Below are positions 1 through 12,474 of a stretch of DNA of 64,000 nucleotides, piece after piece; within the stretch, counting starts at the first letter, position 1; each line of letters starts with the position of its first letter. Both the position numbers and the translations under genes were made by a program. Source of the DNA: Cheilinus undulatus (taxonomy: Eukaryota > Chordata > Actinopteri > Labriformes > Labridae); NCBI RefSeq assembly GCF_018320785.1, contig NC_054873.1, forward strand, positions 20,674,196 to 20,738,195, given 5' to 3'. Below the pieces are notes generated by a model that made no database searches, had not been told where the DNA came from, and saw only the letters and a program-made list of their open reading frames with translations.

Positions 1-102
1 CAGCCCTAAAACACACACAAACAAAAACACACAAAGTTGTTACCACTGTTGTCAAAGATGCAGGAAGATACATCCTATTATGTCTAAAACTCATTGACAA
101 AC

Positions 103-3100
103 CTGTTTTGTGAGAAGCTCCATGCACAAGGCCCCTCCTCCTAAAACATAACTAAAAGTAAAAAATAACAAAATTCATTAATGATGTTTAGTACTTAATA
201 AAGGAATTATGTGATAAAAGCAGGGGTGTTGGAAAAGTAAGTGTTTACTTGACTTGGGGAAATTTGTTGTGCTTTCAATTGCTTCGACAGTGTTATGAAT
301 AGAGACAGCCTGATGAGGTTTTTGGTAGCGATTACCTACACCAATCATATCTGGTGTTTTGATATGTCACCTTTTTAGTGGTCAGTCAGTCTATTTAGCT
401 TAGCAGTGTACTGAGACCTTTTACAAGTGAAAGGGTCACCTGACTCATCCTTATACAGTCATCATACTTATACTTCCTTAGTCAACAGAGCAGAAAGATA
501 ACCTCCAAATAAGCAATGCAACAAATATTCTACAGCAAGAACATCTGAATTACACATAGTGATGATTCATGCATTACATTTTCAGTGATGGAAATTCATT
601 CACACTATTATTAATAGACTACTAAATTATATCATCTATTCAAAAGGCTAAACAGTGCACATAGTCAAATAAATTAAAGGCAGTCACATAATTATGCAAC
701 TAATACTGCTGAGAAAACAAACGTCAACTCCACACAACTCTACTTACTCAACTTTCCCACATTTTCTTTTCTTTAAGTTAATTTGAACACTCCATGTGAC
801 TTTACCTTTGCCTAGGTGTAACTATGCTGTCTGGACCTGAAAGGCGTCATCATTTAAGTGATGTCAGCAAACGTGCCAACTAGCAGGCTTTAATCTGCTG
901 GTTTCAACAAGGATTTCAACACAGATTTCTAAATTGGACTAGTATTTTTGAACTGAAGGGACTCAAAACAAAGTTTGGGGTATATTTATACAGCTGCTTT
1001 CAGTAAAGGACTGAGCATCAACAGTTGGTGCAGCAGCGTGAACAGCACAAGCTGCAGCACCAGATTATTAATCAGGGGATCAGATCAGTGTCTCCCAGCA
1101 TAATGACCTCTATCAATCACATATTTCTTGAGAAAATACTCAAATCATATTCAGCTGCGGTTCAATCAGGGTATCATAAGTTTGGATTTTCACAACTTTG
1201 ATAGTTAGAGAGACACTGACTCAGTAATTTGAAGCCATGTGTGTCATCCATCCATTCATCTGGGTCCAAGTCACTGTGGTATGAGGCTAAGCAGGTCCAC
1301 CCAGACATCTCTCTCCCCAGTAACATTTTCCAGCTTTTCCTGGGAGATTTCAAGGCCAGAGAAGATATATAATCCCTCCAGCGAGTCCTGGGTCTACATG
1401 GGGTCTCCTTTTGGTAGGACACGCCTGATAGACCTCCACAGGGAGGCGACAAGGAGGCATCCTGATCATATGCAAGAACCTAATCAACTGGCTCCTTTCG
1501 AGGCGAAGGGGCAACGATTCTACCTTGACATCCCTCTGGATCTCCAATCTCCTCATCCTATCTGTGGATCCTATTCAATCATTTCGACCACTTGAACCTG
1601 CAATCTCATTCTTTCAATCATTGCCCAGAGCTCATGACCATAGGTGAGGGTAGGAACAAAGCCTGACCGGTAAATTGAGAATTTTGCCTTCCAACTCAGC
1701 TCCCTCTTCACCACAACGGTACAATACAATGTCTGCAATACTGCAGATGCTGCGCCAATCTGACATCGATTTGTTCATAAGTTAAAAGATCAAAAGTCTT
1801 AAAATAAGGGCAAATGGGAATTTTTTTCAAACGTATAGATGGCCTTCAATTTTAAGCACTGAATGACTGACCTCTTGTTAGCAATAGTGCACTTTTATGT
1901 GTGAAAGAACCACATCTGATAACTTAATGAGAGAAAAGGCAAATCACATAACAGGCACAACACAGTAACCAGATAGTAAAAAGTCCACTCTGCACTCTGA
2001 GGCATAATATGATTTCTAAAAGGATGTGATGCGACCTTTGTAAACAAGTACACAACAGTATCAACACATTTAATTACTTCATGTACCATTTCTGTCCCCA
2101 TTCATGCTGGGATACATTCATATTTTGATTTAGTCTGAAATACATCATTAATTTCACAGTAAATATGGACCAAGTCCTTGTGAGTAAACACTTTCTTTTC
2201 AGATGCAAACAAGGCAGAGAGAGAGATCACGACACTCACCCTCCGGACAGCACAGGTGAGACAACCCGTACAAAGGGAGGATCAAAAGGAAAATTATCCT
2301 GTAACATGAAAGAAACATAATAATTAGGTCCTGAAAAACACATTTTGCTCCTTAAAACACCAATATAATGAAAAATATCACAGTACTTACTTTATAAGAG
2401 AAATTGAGCAGAATGTAGTCCACACCTTCCTTTTCTTTTAAGACCTGTAAGTCACTATGTAATGGACTATCTGGGTCTACCCTGCAATAAAGAATCAGAC
2501 GTTAAATCCAGCAGAAAATCAAGCATCCACTGATATTTGAAATGAGAAGTGTTAGAATATAATAATGGGAGAACTTACGTCCTTAACTTGACATGCCACT
2601 CATAAAGGCTGTCACTGACTAGTTCGACTGAATAAATACCTATGAAATAAACAACAAAAACACAGAGCTTTACTTAAATCTGATAAACAGACTTCAAAAG
2701 AATAACTTTAGGAAAACAAATCACCTGTCTTGTAGCTCTGTGATCTGTAGATCTCCCTGAGTTCCTTCATTAGGCGGTCTGAGGCTTGCACAGAGCCTGA
2801 CACTGCACCCTGCAACACAAATCACAAAGGTAAATCACAAGGGAGTGTGGCAAATAAGATGCCATGCTAGAGGTGGGCAGCTCTATATAATTGAAATAAA
2901 CTAAACTCAGCCCTTAACAGCAAACACAATGTGTGCAGGGAGGAAATGATGAGTGCTGTCGAAGAAATAGAGCAGAAAATGTAGATCCAGCACTCACATT
3001 ATTGATACACCTGGGTATGTTGAAGCTGGCGGTGCTTTTTAGGCGGCAACAGCCATGTGGCAGAGTAGGCAAAGAAGTTCTGCAGGTGGGTATGATGGGC

Positions 3101-6100
3101 AGTAAGAGATAGCATGGATGGGGGCCTGACTCAACAGCACACCAGAGAAGGGAGGCGCCCACTTAAAAATAGGGATGGTCCAATACTAGGGGTGTGACGA
3201 GACACTTATCTCAGAAGACGAGATGGTATTTAGGCCCACGAGACACGAGACGAGATTTTACCCTTTTTTTTTTTTTAATTTGGAAAAAAAACACATGGGT
3301 AGAAAATATATCCTTTAAACAACTGAAAGTCATAATTGCAACACATTATGGTCTATTCAAAAATGTTTGAACTAAGAACTGAGTAGGCTATCAATGTCTT
3401 CCAAACAGTATGCCTTGTCTAACTCTGACTCAAACTGTACATTTTCATTCCCTTCATATCAAACCTTTCATTGGACAAAATCATTTATTTACTACACTAT
3501 GCTCTCGTCACTACAATTACAATAACTACTTTTAATATTATATTTAATTATATATAATAAAAGCTTTTAGATTATTTTGAAAGTATTTTAAGCACTATTT
3601 TCAACAGGCCTAAATCTAAAGAGCTGCATCAGTAAAATCAAACTATTTCTCACCCTCTTTAAGGACATCCATATTTAAAACAATCAAAAGAAATATTTCT
3701 GTCAATAACACGTTTGCTGTTATTAAGAGAAATAGATTATTTGAGAGTTTTGTGGTCTTTTTTCTCATATGAGCTTTAACAGTGTTGGACACCACACACT
3801 GATGAGCGTGAGTGTGTTAATGTGTGCGTTGGTGAGTAAGTGTGTGCGTCTCTGCTCTGTCTGCTGTCCGACAGCAAGCATGGCGCGTTGAACTGGGACT
3901 AAAACTTCTTTTTTTTGGACCAACAGTGGACTCTGTGGCGCTCAAACAGAGTTTGTTTTGCTGCAGTCACGCTATAAGCTTCTGATTGATCATACGCACA
4001 GCCAACAGCTGATGGATGGATGTTTTGACTGACAGACAGTGAGACGAGAAAGAGACATGAGGAAGCAGTGACTGTTTCAAAGTTACAAAGTCACAAATAG
4101 CGGCACTAAAAGTGAGTCTGCGCGCATACACGAGCTAAATAAACGCTGTATTCTCCTCATGGAGACTGCACAGGTTACCTGCAGCAATATCTCATCAACT
4201 CCGACCGTTATGATCATGTGCGGCTCCACATAGCGCGGAGGGGGTGGGGGTTGGAGCGGTGATCTTAATGGGTCACGGATCAGCTACTTTTCTTTATTAG
4301 TTCACTCACAAACAGTTTTAAAGTCTCCATGACATCTTTGTGATCTTTTATAATTTCCAGTTTGGTATTTTTTTTCTGTAAGGAGAGCCGCTGCTCCTTC
4401 TGTCCACACAATATTGATCTCGCGAGACTGATTTCTCCGCGATGAGAAATCTCGTGGCGTTATCATCTCGCGAGATCTCGTGGCACGAGATCTCGTCACA
4501 CCCCTAACCGATACCATTTTTTCCCTTCCAATACGATACCGATACCAAGGTGTTGGGTATCGGCTGATACCGATACTGATCCGATACCAGTCTGAAATAT
4601 GTGAAATGACTGTTTGGACTAACAAATTATTTTAGACCTATATCTGACTTAGAACATGGCTCAACTATTAGAATTGTAAATGTACAGTGTCTCTGTGACC
4701 CTAAAGTTGTTTTCCTGCTGATTATTGAGTTTTGCTGCTAAATATTAAATGATAATACAGGGGACTGCATCACAGGTTCTCTCTATCTCTCTCTCTTTTT
4801 TTTAAATACAAAGTTTAGTACACTTTTCCAAATACAATATAAAACTTACAACTTGCATATTAACAATTGTTGTTTACAGTTATGTACTAAATGTATACAG
4901 TTGTATAAATCATCAAGTGTGTTGAACTCTCTCTCTCCTTTCTGTTATTTTGTGCAGCATCACATGATTACAGAACAGCCTGCTATTGGCTGATGGACAC
5001 TCAGAGAGAAACAATATGGCAGTTAGCATTCGAGCTAGTGGTAATAAATAATTGCAATTCAATCAAAATGGATAAAAAGACGTTCAATATCGGATTTACT
5101 GATGTGGATCTAATCATTAAAGTCCCCAAAACACACATGAGTTCCAGGCATGCTGAAAACGCTGCCCCACGGAAATTAAAGGCATCAATAGCCTGAATGG
5201 GAAAGCAAAACAGCTAGATTCAAGAGGAAAACAAGAAGCAACGATTTATGGTTCAAAAGTTATTTAACTTTTTATAAACTGTGTCACTTCATGTGTTGTA
5301 CGACAGCGCCAGTCTGAAAGGCGTTTTAACGATCACATTCAGAGAAAAACTGTCACGCAGCCTGCATTCTTTGCAGCTGCAGCAGGTCCCTTGGTTGTTC
5401 TTCGCTGCTGCTACGCTAAAAACGGAAGGCCGGCACCGAAGAAGAAACTATTTCCGGTTTATAGCGCTAACAGTTAGCATGGCTAAACGAAGCAAACTAT
5501 AAAGTTAAACCAAACAGTATCGGATTGGTGCATAAACCTGCATTTTAAGAAGTATTGGACGTATTTCTGATACTGGTATCGGTATCAGAACAACCCTACT
5601 TAAAAACTGCTTCAATTTGCTGGTTTGCGCTGTCCATCTGGTTTCACTGTTGGGTTTCAGAGACATTGGGGGCCATGTAGTAGAGAAGGTATTTTTGGTG
5701 TTGTCAATACCTGGAGCAGGCAAAGTTCTCTGGGTTGTGCTAGCTACTGAGGACCATATGGTGCATTATATCACTTATAGATAGGGCAAGAGGAGGGGGA
5801 TGAATGTGTGGGAAGGGGTTCCTCACTGAGATCTTTTCTTTCAATGCTTTATGAAACAGAAAAATGTGCTTATATACATTACAAACACATTTTTTAAATT
5901 AAATGGCACTCATTGGTTTTCAACTTTAAGTCACAGGCTGGGAACATTATCTGGGAGTCCAGTGAAGGAAACTGCGTTTGTATCCTTCAAAGCAAAGTAA
6001 ACCTGACTATAAATGTTATGTACAACTTTACCATTCATAGCTATGGTCAGGTAGATGAGTTGCCTATTGAGCTGACGGTAATGTTTTTCATATTTACTCA

Positions 6101-9100
6101 AAGGTGTTATATGCCACAAAGAAAAATCTAGATTTAGGCAATAATTTTGTCTTGGCTTAAAGCATGACCGGTGCTAATGTGGGACAAACGAGCCAGGCAC
6201 ATTTATTAATATGTCTATAAGATTTATTTCCTTTTTCAGAGATGTCTCACATGGGTTTTTTCTGAATGCTTGTGCATTACTGTCATGCTCCCACAATAAG
6301 CAAAGTCAGCTTTAAAAACCTCACAGGTAATCTTTATGTGACACGAGAAGCAGAGCTGTGTGTGACCATCTGAGTGCTGCAGTGTGTGTGGCAAATCAGT
6401 GAGGTGGAAGATGTAAGGTCTGACGGGGTGATGGTGTTCGCTCCACAGTTAGGTGACAATCTTTGGGGCTTTTTTACTATGACTTTTGGCAGCGCCGCTC
6501 AAACCAAGCCATGCTAATTCACTTTTCCATTGCCATTTTGGCTACTCCAAACTATGCTCAGAATGGTCCTGCTCTTAAGCAGGTCCCAAGCACGCCAGCC
6601 CTGCCTCCAAGTGCGCTGTAGTGACATCACAGCAGTTGCATCATTCAGGGAATCCTTGCAGACGTGTTTAAGTAGAAACCGCTGTACAAAACTTTCAAAT
6701 ACCTTTGAATAACAGCATGAATAGGCATGATGTAAGTGGAGAGCTAAACCAAATAGTGCTTCTTCTTCTGGCAGAACAAAACAATACAGCTATTTGACAT
6801 CACTGACTCAAAATGCTGTGTCATCAGCTCTAGGTGTGCCCTCAGACAGGGGGCTTGGTTGAGGTGAAAAAGCAAACCCCCCTCTGCACTGGGCTACCTT
6901 GCTGAGTCAAACCAAGTAGCGCCAAGCCGCTCAATGTAATGGAAAAGTATCATTTGGTGCTGCAGCACACAAATACATCTGCCCAGTGCTTTCTGAGTAT
7001 AGCCTGAACTCTGCAGCAGCAAGCCTAACACTTTTTATTTGCAGCATTGAGGGAAAAATGCTCCTTAAGTTTAGAAGTATTAGAATGTGTTCCACTGGCC
7101 ACCAACATTATGCTATATTTGGTTTCCTGTTGTGTCTGAGTTGCTGATTTCCACATGCAACTCTCAGCAAAAGGAGTGGGGATATGAGCTGGCTCACTTC
7201 TCATCATTCTCCAGAAAATAGTGTCATGTAAATGCACAGCAGGAAAAATCCACACTGATGTAACCAACGAATACACAACATGACATCTGTCCGCAGCTGA
7301 TTTCGTCATCAACTTGGTTGAAAACCTAATTCAAACTGATGTGAAAACCAAAAATTATTTGGTAATATTTTAATCGAAAATTTAAGAGAAAGGGAAAGCA
7401 AATAATGAAATAAATGAGCACTTACATTCAAGTGATCCTGTCTCTGGTTTTTACGAATTTTCTCCAAGATGGCCAGGTTTTCTTTTTCTATCCCATCATC
7501 CTCAGACTTTTTACCCTCTGCTGGCTCCTCTTCTTTCATGTCGTAATGGTCCAGGTCTTGGTCCAGGTCAATGTCCTGCTGCCAGTATAAGAGTTATATT
7601 TAGAAACCCAATGTCTGAGAAATCTGATCATTTAGCTCTAGACAATACGAATCCTCTCAACGGTCAGAAATTTCATAGTCACCTCTCCCATTTCTTCTTC
7701 CTCCTCTTCTTCTGATGTCACCTCATCTGATGGGCCATGCTGTAGTGTGAGGAAACAAATGTAAACTGACAGACACTGATACAATAAAGAAATGAATAAT
7801 AATAAAAATGCATCTCATTTAGGGTGAGTACCTTTCTCTCTTGGGTAATAGGGCCAGCAGGTAGAGGCTGATCAAGCATTTCTACATCTGGATGTTGCGG
7901 CAGGTTGTAAAGCCGACAGAGATCACAAATGAGACGCTTCAACTGCTGAAGGAGCTGTGGAGGAAATACACACGACAAGACATCAATACTGTAAACCAAA
8001 ATTACACCTATACTTACAATATGGGACATAACCATTTTGAGTGAGCCTCTGTAACACCAGGTCAGCATCAACAGACTTACCAATGTGCTGCCTTTCCTCA
8101 CATCCTCCAAACGCTCCAACACTTCAGCCAGACTCGGATCATCAGAGTCAACAAACCATATTGGGGGGGTTGAGGGATATGATTCCTGTGACAGAGTCAA
8201 CAGAGGGACATGGATATTTAACCACTGATGCATGTGTATGTACAGACTGAGTATATTGACCTTAGATTGTTTGAAGAATGGACAATACAGTTCAATTCAA
8301 TTAGATTCAATTCAAACAACTTCATTAAAGGCAAGTTAGGGAGAGAAGTGAAGCTAAAAGATTTAGAGCTTCCAATGCTGACTTGTAGCAATATAGGCCA
8401 TAAAACCTGCCACCTCCATGTTAACAGATGGAACATGAATTAAAATTTAAAATGAAAGTGCGCTTCAAATATTGTTTTTCCTCAACATGGCTTCTCACAT
8501 GGTAGCTAGTCAGCATTATGCTGATTGAGTTTCAAGTGTTCACGTTTTTGAGATGTTAAGGTTTAATCAGTTATTAATAGTGATAGGTACTACTATGTTG
8601 TGTTCACACCAAGTGCGAGTAAAATCATTTACGAGTTAATTACATGTAAAGTCAATGTAAGGAAGCGAGTAGATGGCAATTTGCCTCAGGCGGTGCATCA
8701 AATGCTTCACGAATTTGTCTCATTCGCGCAAATTACTCGTTCAATTCACGCAAATGAGGCAAATTCGTGAAGCATTTGATATGCTGTTTGCTTCCTTTGC
8801 TTATTTGCGAGAGTTGCAAAATCTGAACTCCAGCGAATCTTTCATGCAGCAATGGCCAATTAGCATGGAGATCCTCTGGTGACATCACCAGAAGGTGTCC
8901 AAAAGACCGACCTAGGGGGAAGAGGCTCATTCAACCTGAAAATGGAGGAGAAAGTTGTTGTTGCTGCCGTTGCAGATTCCAAGCTATATGACACAACATG
9001 TCTGTTTTACCGGCATAGGAATAAAAAGGAGCTCGCTTGGAGGAAAGGGAGGAGGTCAGATTGCCTTGTAAGTTGTGAGAACAGTGATGTGTCAGTCCTC

Positions 9101-11894
9101 TTAATGCAGTCAAGCTCAGCCATGTTTGATGACAACTGACTGATGAGGGAGAAGGAAGCCCCTCCCCTCTCTTATCACCAAAGTTAATTCACAGCATCTC
9201 TTTGTTATCATTAAAAGAGAGACAGCCATTGTTGATTCATTGTTTGATCCCTGCTTTATTAGAAGCAGACTTTAAGTCAGATGATTAGTGAATAATCACC
9301 AATTATAATTCTACCTGTGATGTCATGTATAAAGGTAATCACTGATTTGTTCATTTATTAAGCCCATATTGAGCAGCCCATGATGACAAGCAAGCAGTTA
9401 AATGCAATTCTTTTTCCTTTCATTTTTTCGCGCATATTTGTTATACACGGAAGTCTCCTATCAGCTGAGCTGTACATGGAAGGGAGGGGTTGACACAGAC
9501 AACCTCGCTCGTATACTGAGGAGGCACATGCCTCTAAAGTGTACAGGAAAAGCAAGTAGCAACCTGTTAAACCAAACAATTGTGTCAGACTCAATAACAG
9601 CAAAAAGAAATTCACTTTAACAACGTGACTAGTTTTCACTACCTGGACAACAGCCGTCGCTCAAGGGGAGGCCATAAATGGAAGGACTGTAGGACAGGAG
9701 CACCACTTGTCCATGGGCTTAATGGTGCTTTTGGTACTACTGACCAATCTTGTCCCAGTACCAAAACATACCGATTCTTAATGCCCATTCTTTACTATTC
9801 TTTACTAAGACATCCAACTTTACAGTAATCAGTTCCACTATGGACTAGGGCTGGGCGATATCGAGTACACTCAGTATAGTGCCCACCCCTACTGTGGAAT
9901 GTTCTGACCCGAGAGTTTTGTATTTTATCCGAAAACTTAACATGAGCTTTGGTTAGCAGAGGTGGCGGTGCATCAATCTTGCAGTTGCACTAGTCGGCTA
10001 CCTTCTGCACATCTCAGCACCAAATGATGTCACTAGCAAAAAAAAAAAAATATCAGCATCCAATCTATGGTATTTTGGCTTTACTTTTTAGGTTATTTTA
10101 ACAATGGAAAGAGATGGAGACACATTGTCAATATTAATATTCAGCTCAGAGTGTGTACATGTTGTTTCCAATTTTTTAAAAGTCTCTTAAACAGAATGTT
10201 GATTTTCATTAAACTCACAGGATGCTGAGGAAATTGTCTCCTATTAATAATATCAGTCTAAATTTCCTTGCCCACACAGCCACCCACTTTATAAAACTGT
10301 AAGCTATACTGCAAAAGTATATCTCCAGCACCTGAGCATAAATGGTATGAGTGCTGCACTAAACCATTAACTTACACAACAAGGGTAAAGGTATGGAAAC
10401 TACTATATTCATTAAAACTACATCGTACAAATCTGTCACACCTGGTGATTTTCAGTGGCCTATAAGAGTTTTCATGATAAATTCAGAGTTGTAATCAAGA
10501 CAGAGATATGTGTTTTAAAGTTTATTCTCACATTAAATTGCGTCCTATCCAACTGATTCTTTTCTAAAAGATCACACCTCAGGTCTTGCATGTTTTGCAT
10601 CTCTGCCTTCTTTTCCAGTGACTATTTAACTAAATCCGTCTGATCTAGGCCATCAAGCATTGGTTACCATACTTAAATGTGCTATCTGACATGGCCTGAT
10701 GGGAGTACCAGGGGGATAGACTGACCAAACTCAGCAGATGGGGTCACATTTTACCTATATTTTTTCTGGGCCAGGAAAAACCAGCAAATGTTGGTGTTTT
10801 GCTGAGAAAAGAGGATGTGGTAAGTTTTGCTTATGGTGGAGGTGTGTCAGTAATCTGTGCTACCTAAACCAGACAAACACAACTACCATGACCAAATGGC
10901 TTCAGTCGTAGGTTGCATAAGCTGCACTTATTGATTGTTATGAACGAGTTTTAAGGACATTTACATAACTAATATTGTAGATAAAATACCAGGCCCACTT
11001 TAAGTTAGCAACTATTAAAACATACATGTATACAGCTACGCTTGTATCATTACTGAGCTGAAGAAAAACATCACTATTACAATTAACTGATTCATATTGA
11101 CCTGAAATTGCTTTCTGTGTATTTATTTGCCTCGGTGAAGGAGAACAACAATGTAATGGGTTTAACGTATCCCTGTTAACGTCGTCAGATGGGTCTGTCT
11201 ATTTACTGAAATAGTAAAAAACAGTGGAACAACATTCCAGTAAACCGCCTCTCTTTTACGTTAAAGAAGTGAAACCGACAATTGGCGCTATACCTATTCG
11301 GGCATTATCAATAAAATACAATGTAAAGGAACAAAAGTCTCCTCGGCTTTGGTTAGATAGGGCTAAGATTAACCTAGATACGTATGCTCAGTAGTTACAA
11401 ACTTATCAGCCTTAGTACTGGAGACAGTAACGCAGTTATTTTTGGCTAACAAGACAAGCTAACGTTACTTTCAGGCTAGCAAAAAGCTACCGCAGCGTCG
11501 TTACTAATCGACGTTTTCTATTTAACTTTTTCAAAGTGTATGTAACAGTGATTTCGTCTTGTTTTCTATTATTGCCTGGGTTGATTGTGTATTTCTGTCT
11601 TCACAAGACACGAGATTTAAACGGACACTTCTTCGTATTTAATTTGTAAACATGAACCGTTCCTTCGGAAAGATTTGGTTTCAGTTGATAGTCAGTGGCT
11701 GCGTTAGCTTGTACGCAGAGCTGGCCTGGACTCACCGTGATGTTGCAGTGAATGATCAGCAGCTTCTCTCCTGTTACGTTGAATTGACAACTGAGTTCAT
11801 CGGGTTTCCAGTCTATTATTCTGAATCGTTCGTGGTTTGGGTCAAAAATTGACTCCAAAAACTTCAATTCGGCCTTCAGCCCCGACACCGACAT
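103..11894 (-). CDS. ube2q2: Ubiquitin-conjugating enzyme E2 Q2, exons 1-10 of a gene continuing past the left edge
   Basis: Family role: an E2 that takes ubiquitin from E1 and passes it on. Ten coding exons with GT-AG borders and matching phases are read on the minus strand: 11736-11894, 8081-8185, 7832-7954, 7683-7739, 7426-7575, 2725-2809, 2579-2639, 2391-2481, 2240-2298, 103-151. Together they encode about 295 residues. Order: an RWD-like N-terminus (starts [18 protein letters not shown]), an acidic linker with a run of seven Glu in exon 4, a [20 protein letters not shown] segment, then the UBC fold ([52 protein letters not shown]). The remaining UBC exons, usually starting GWSSAYS, lie beyond position 1. 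The start is the first ATG of exon 1. The acidic linker and spacing match vertebrate UBE2Q2 better than UBE2Q1, as I remember them. No frameshift or stop was found. Large introns (3.5, 4.6 and 2.1 kb) hold the transposons listed separately. Confidence 0.95.
1200..1775 (-). mobile_element. Non-LTR retrotransposon (LINE), 3' end of ORF2, decayed
   Basis: Translated on the minus strand, this stretch gives the C-terminal part of a fish LINE polyprotein in several broken frames. It includes an arginine-rich segment ([16 protein letters not shown]) and a [19 protein letters not shown] stretch typical of the region after the reverse transcriptase. Stops and frameshifts interrupt it. It lies in ube2q2 intron 9, in the same orientation as the gene. 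The exact LINE family (Rex-type or RTE-type) is not certain. Confidence 0.65.
3170..5598. mobile_element. hAT-type DNA transposon, non-autonomous, interrupted by a second element
   Basis: The element starts tagggatggtcc and ends with an inverted counterpart, ggtatcagaacaacccta. It is flanked by a perfect 8-bp target duplication, cttaaaaa (3162-3169 and 5599-5606), which is the hAT signature. Near its ends it is rich in ccgatacc-type repeats. No transposase reading frame is recognised in it. It lies in ube2q2 intron 5 and is split by the element at 3187-4506. Confidence 0.8.
3187..4506. mobile_element. hAT-like non-autonomous element nested in the larger hAT
   Basis: The ends are perfect inverted repeats of at least 16 bp: TAGGGGTGTGACGAGA at the left and its complement TCTCGTCACACCCCTA at the right. 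The flanking 8-mers tccaatac and accgatac agree at 6 of 8 positions, consistent with a decayed target duplication. The right part is dense in cgaga/tctcg motifs, including two copies of TCTCGCGAGA (4418-4427 and 4466-4475). The interior is AT-rich with no recognisable coding sequence. Confidence 0.75.
6521..6949. mobile_element. Probable MITE with short inverted ends
   Basis: Imperfect inverted termini (acttttccattgccatt on the left; the complement of aatgtaatggaaaagt on the right) enclose about 430 bp. Related segments near both ends share caaaccaag and gcgcc motifs. No coding potential is seen. It is in ube2q2 intron 5. Exact ends and any target duplication are uncertain. Confidence 0.45.
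8590..9110. repeat. Probable palindromic MITE in ube2q2 intron 1
   Basis: The stretch begins with a gttcacaccaagtgcgagt motif commonly seen at the edge of fish interspersed repeats. It contains a long hairpin at 8697-8780 with perfect 21-bp arms. The reading frames over it are low-complexity shadows. Boundaries are approximate. Confidence 0.4.
9111..11735. other. Remainder of ube2q2 intron 1, no gene seen
   Basis: AT-rich intronic sequence. A small fragment around 9846-9895 (gggctgggcgatatcga) resembles the edge of a common fish repeat, but nothing else is identifiable. No exon with both splice sites and a convincing reading frame was found on either strand. Confidence 0.5.
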
Positions 11895-12010
11895 CTTCTC
11901 CTCATCTCAAAGCACCAGGCCGCTGGCAGAGGGGAAGTCGGGGCGGGATGTGACCGCGCACAGAGTCGGCTCTACGGATCTCGCATGTTAGCGTGAGAAC
12001 AACAACAAAG
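11895..12010 (-). promoter_or_regulatory. Likely ube2q2 5' UTR and core promoter
   Basis: This is the stretch immediately upstream of the ube2q2 start codon. It is richer in G, C and CpG than its surroundings and contains a GC-box-like cccgcccc on the minus strand. No TATA box is visible, as is usual for housekeeping E2 genes. The transcription start cannot be fixed from sequence alone. Confidence 0.45.
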
Positions 12011-12474
12011 GGCTGGAGGGTGAGGTTCATCAGAGCCACTAAGAGGACTATATGACAGCTCAGCAACTATATGGCTTTGATTTAGATAGCGTTTATTTTT
12101 GTAGATTCTCAACATATTTTTCTCTAATTAAAATTATTATTATATATGACATTATTGAGTTACACATATGTATAGACACTTTTATAGCATTGTTCACCAC
12201 CTTTAGAAACCAATTTAAACAAGATACAAGCAAAAACATTGAACTTCAAACATAAGAATAAAGTTGCAAGATGACTGAGGGGTGAATATAAATAATGTGT
12301 AGCTAGCCTATTTATTAAAACCATTTGGAGGTCTCATATGGATAAATTGGAAACCAAAATGCGAACCATTACTGCATATTCAGGGACTTTTACATCAAAT
12401 ACTGCTGGAAAATTATACATGGAACTATATAAGACATATTTAGATATGAAACAATCTAAGACTGAGACTAAATA

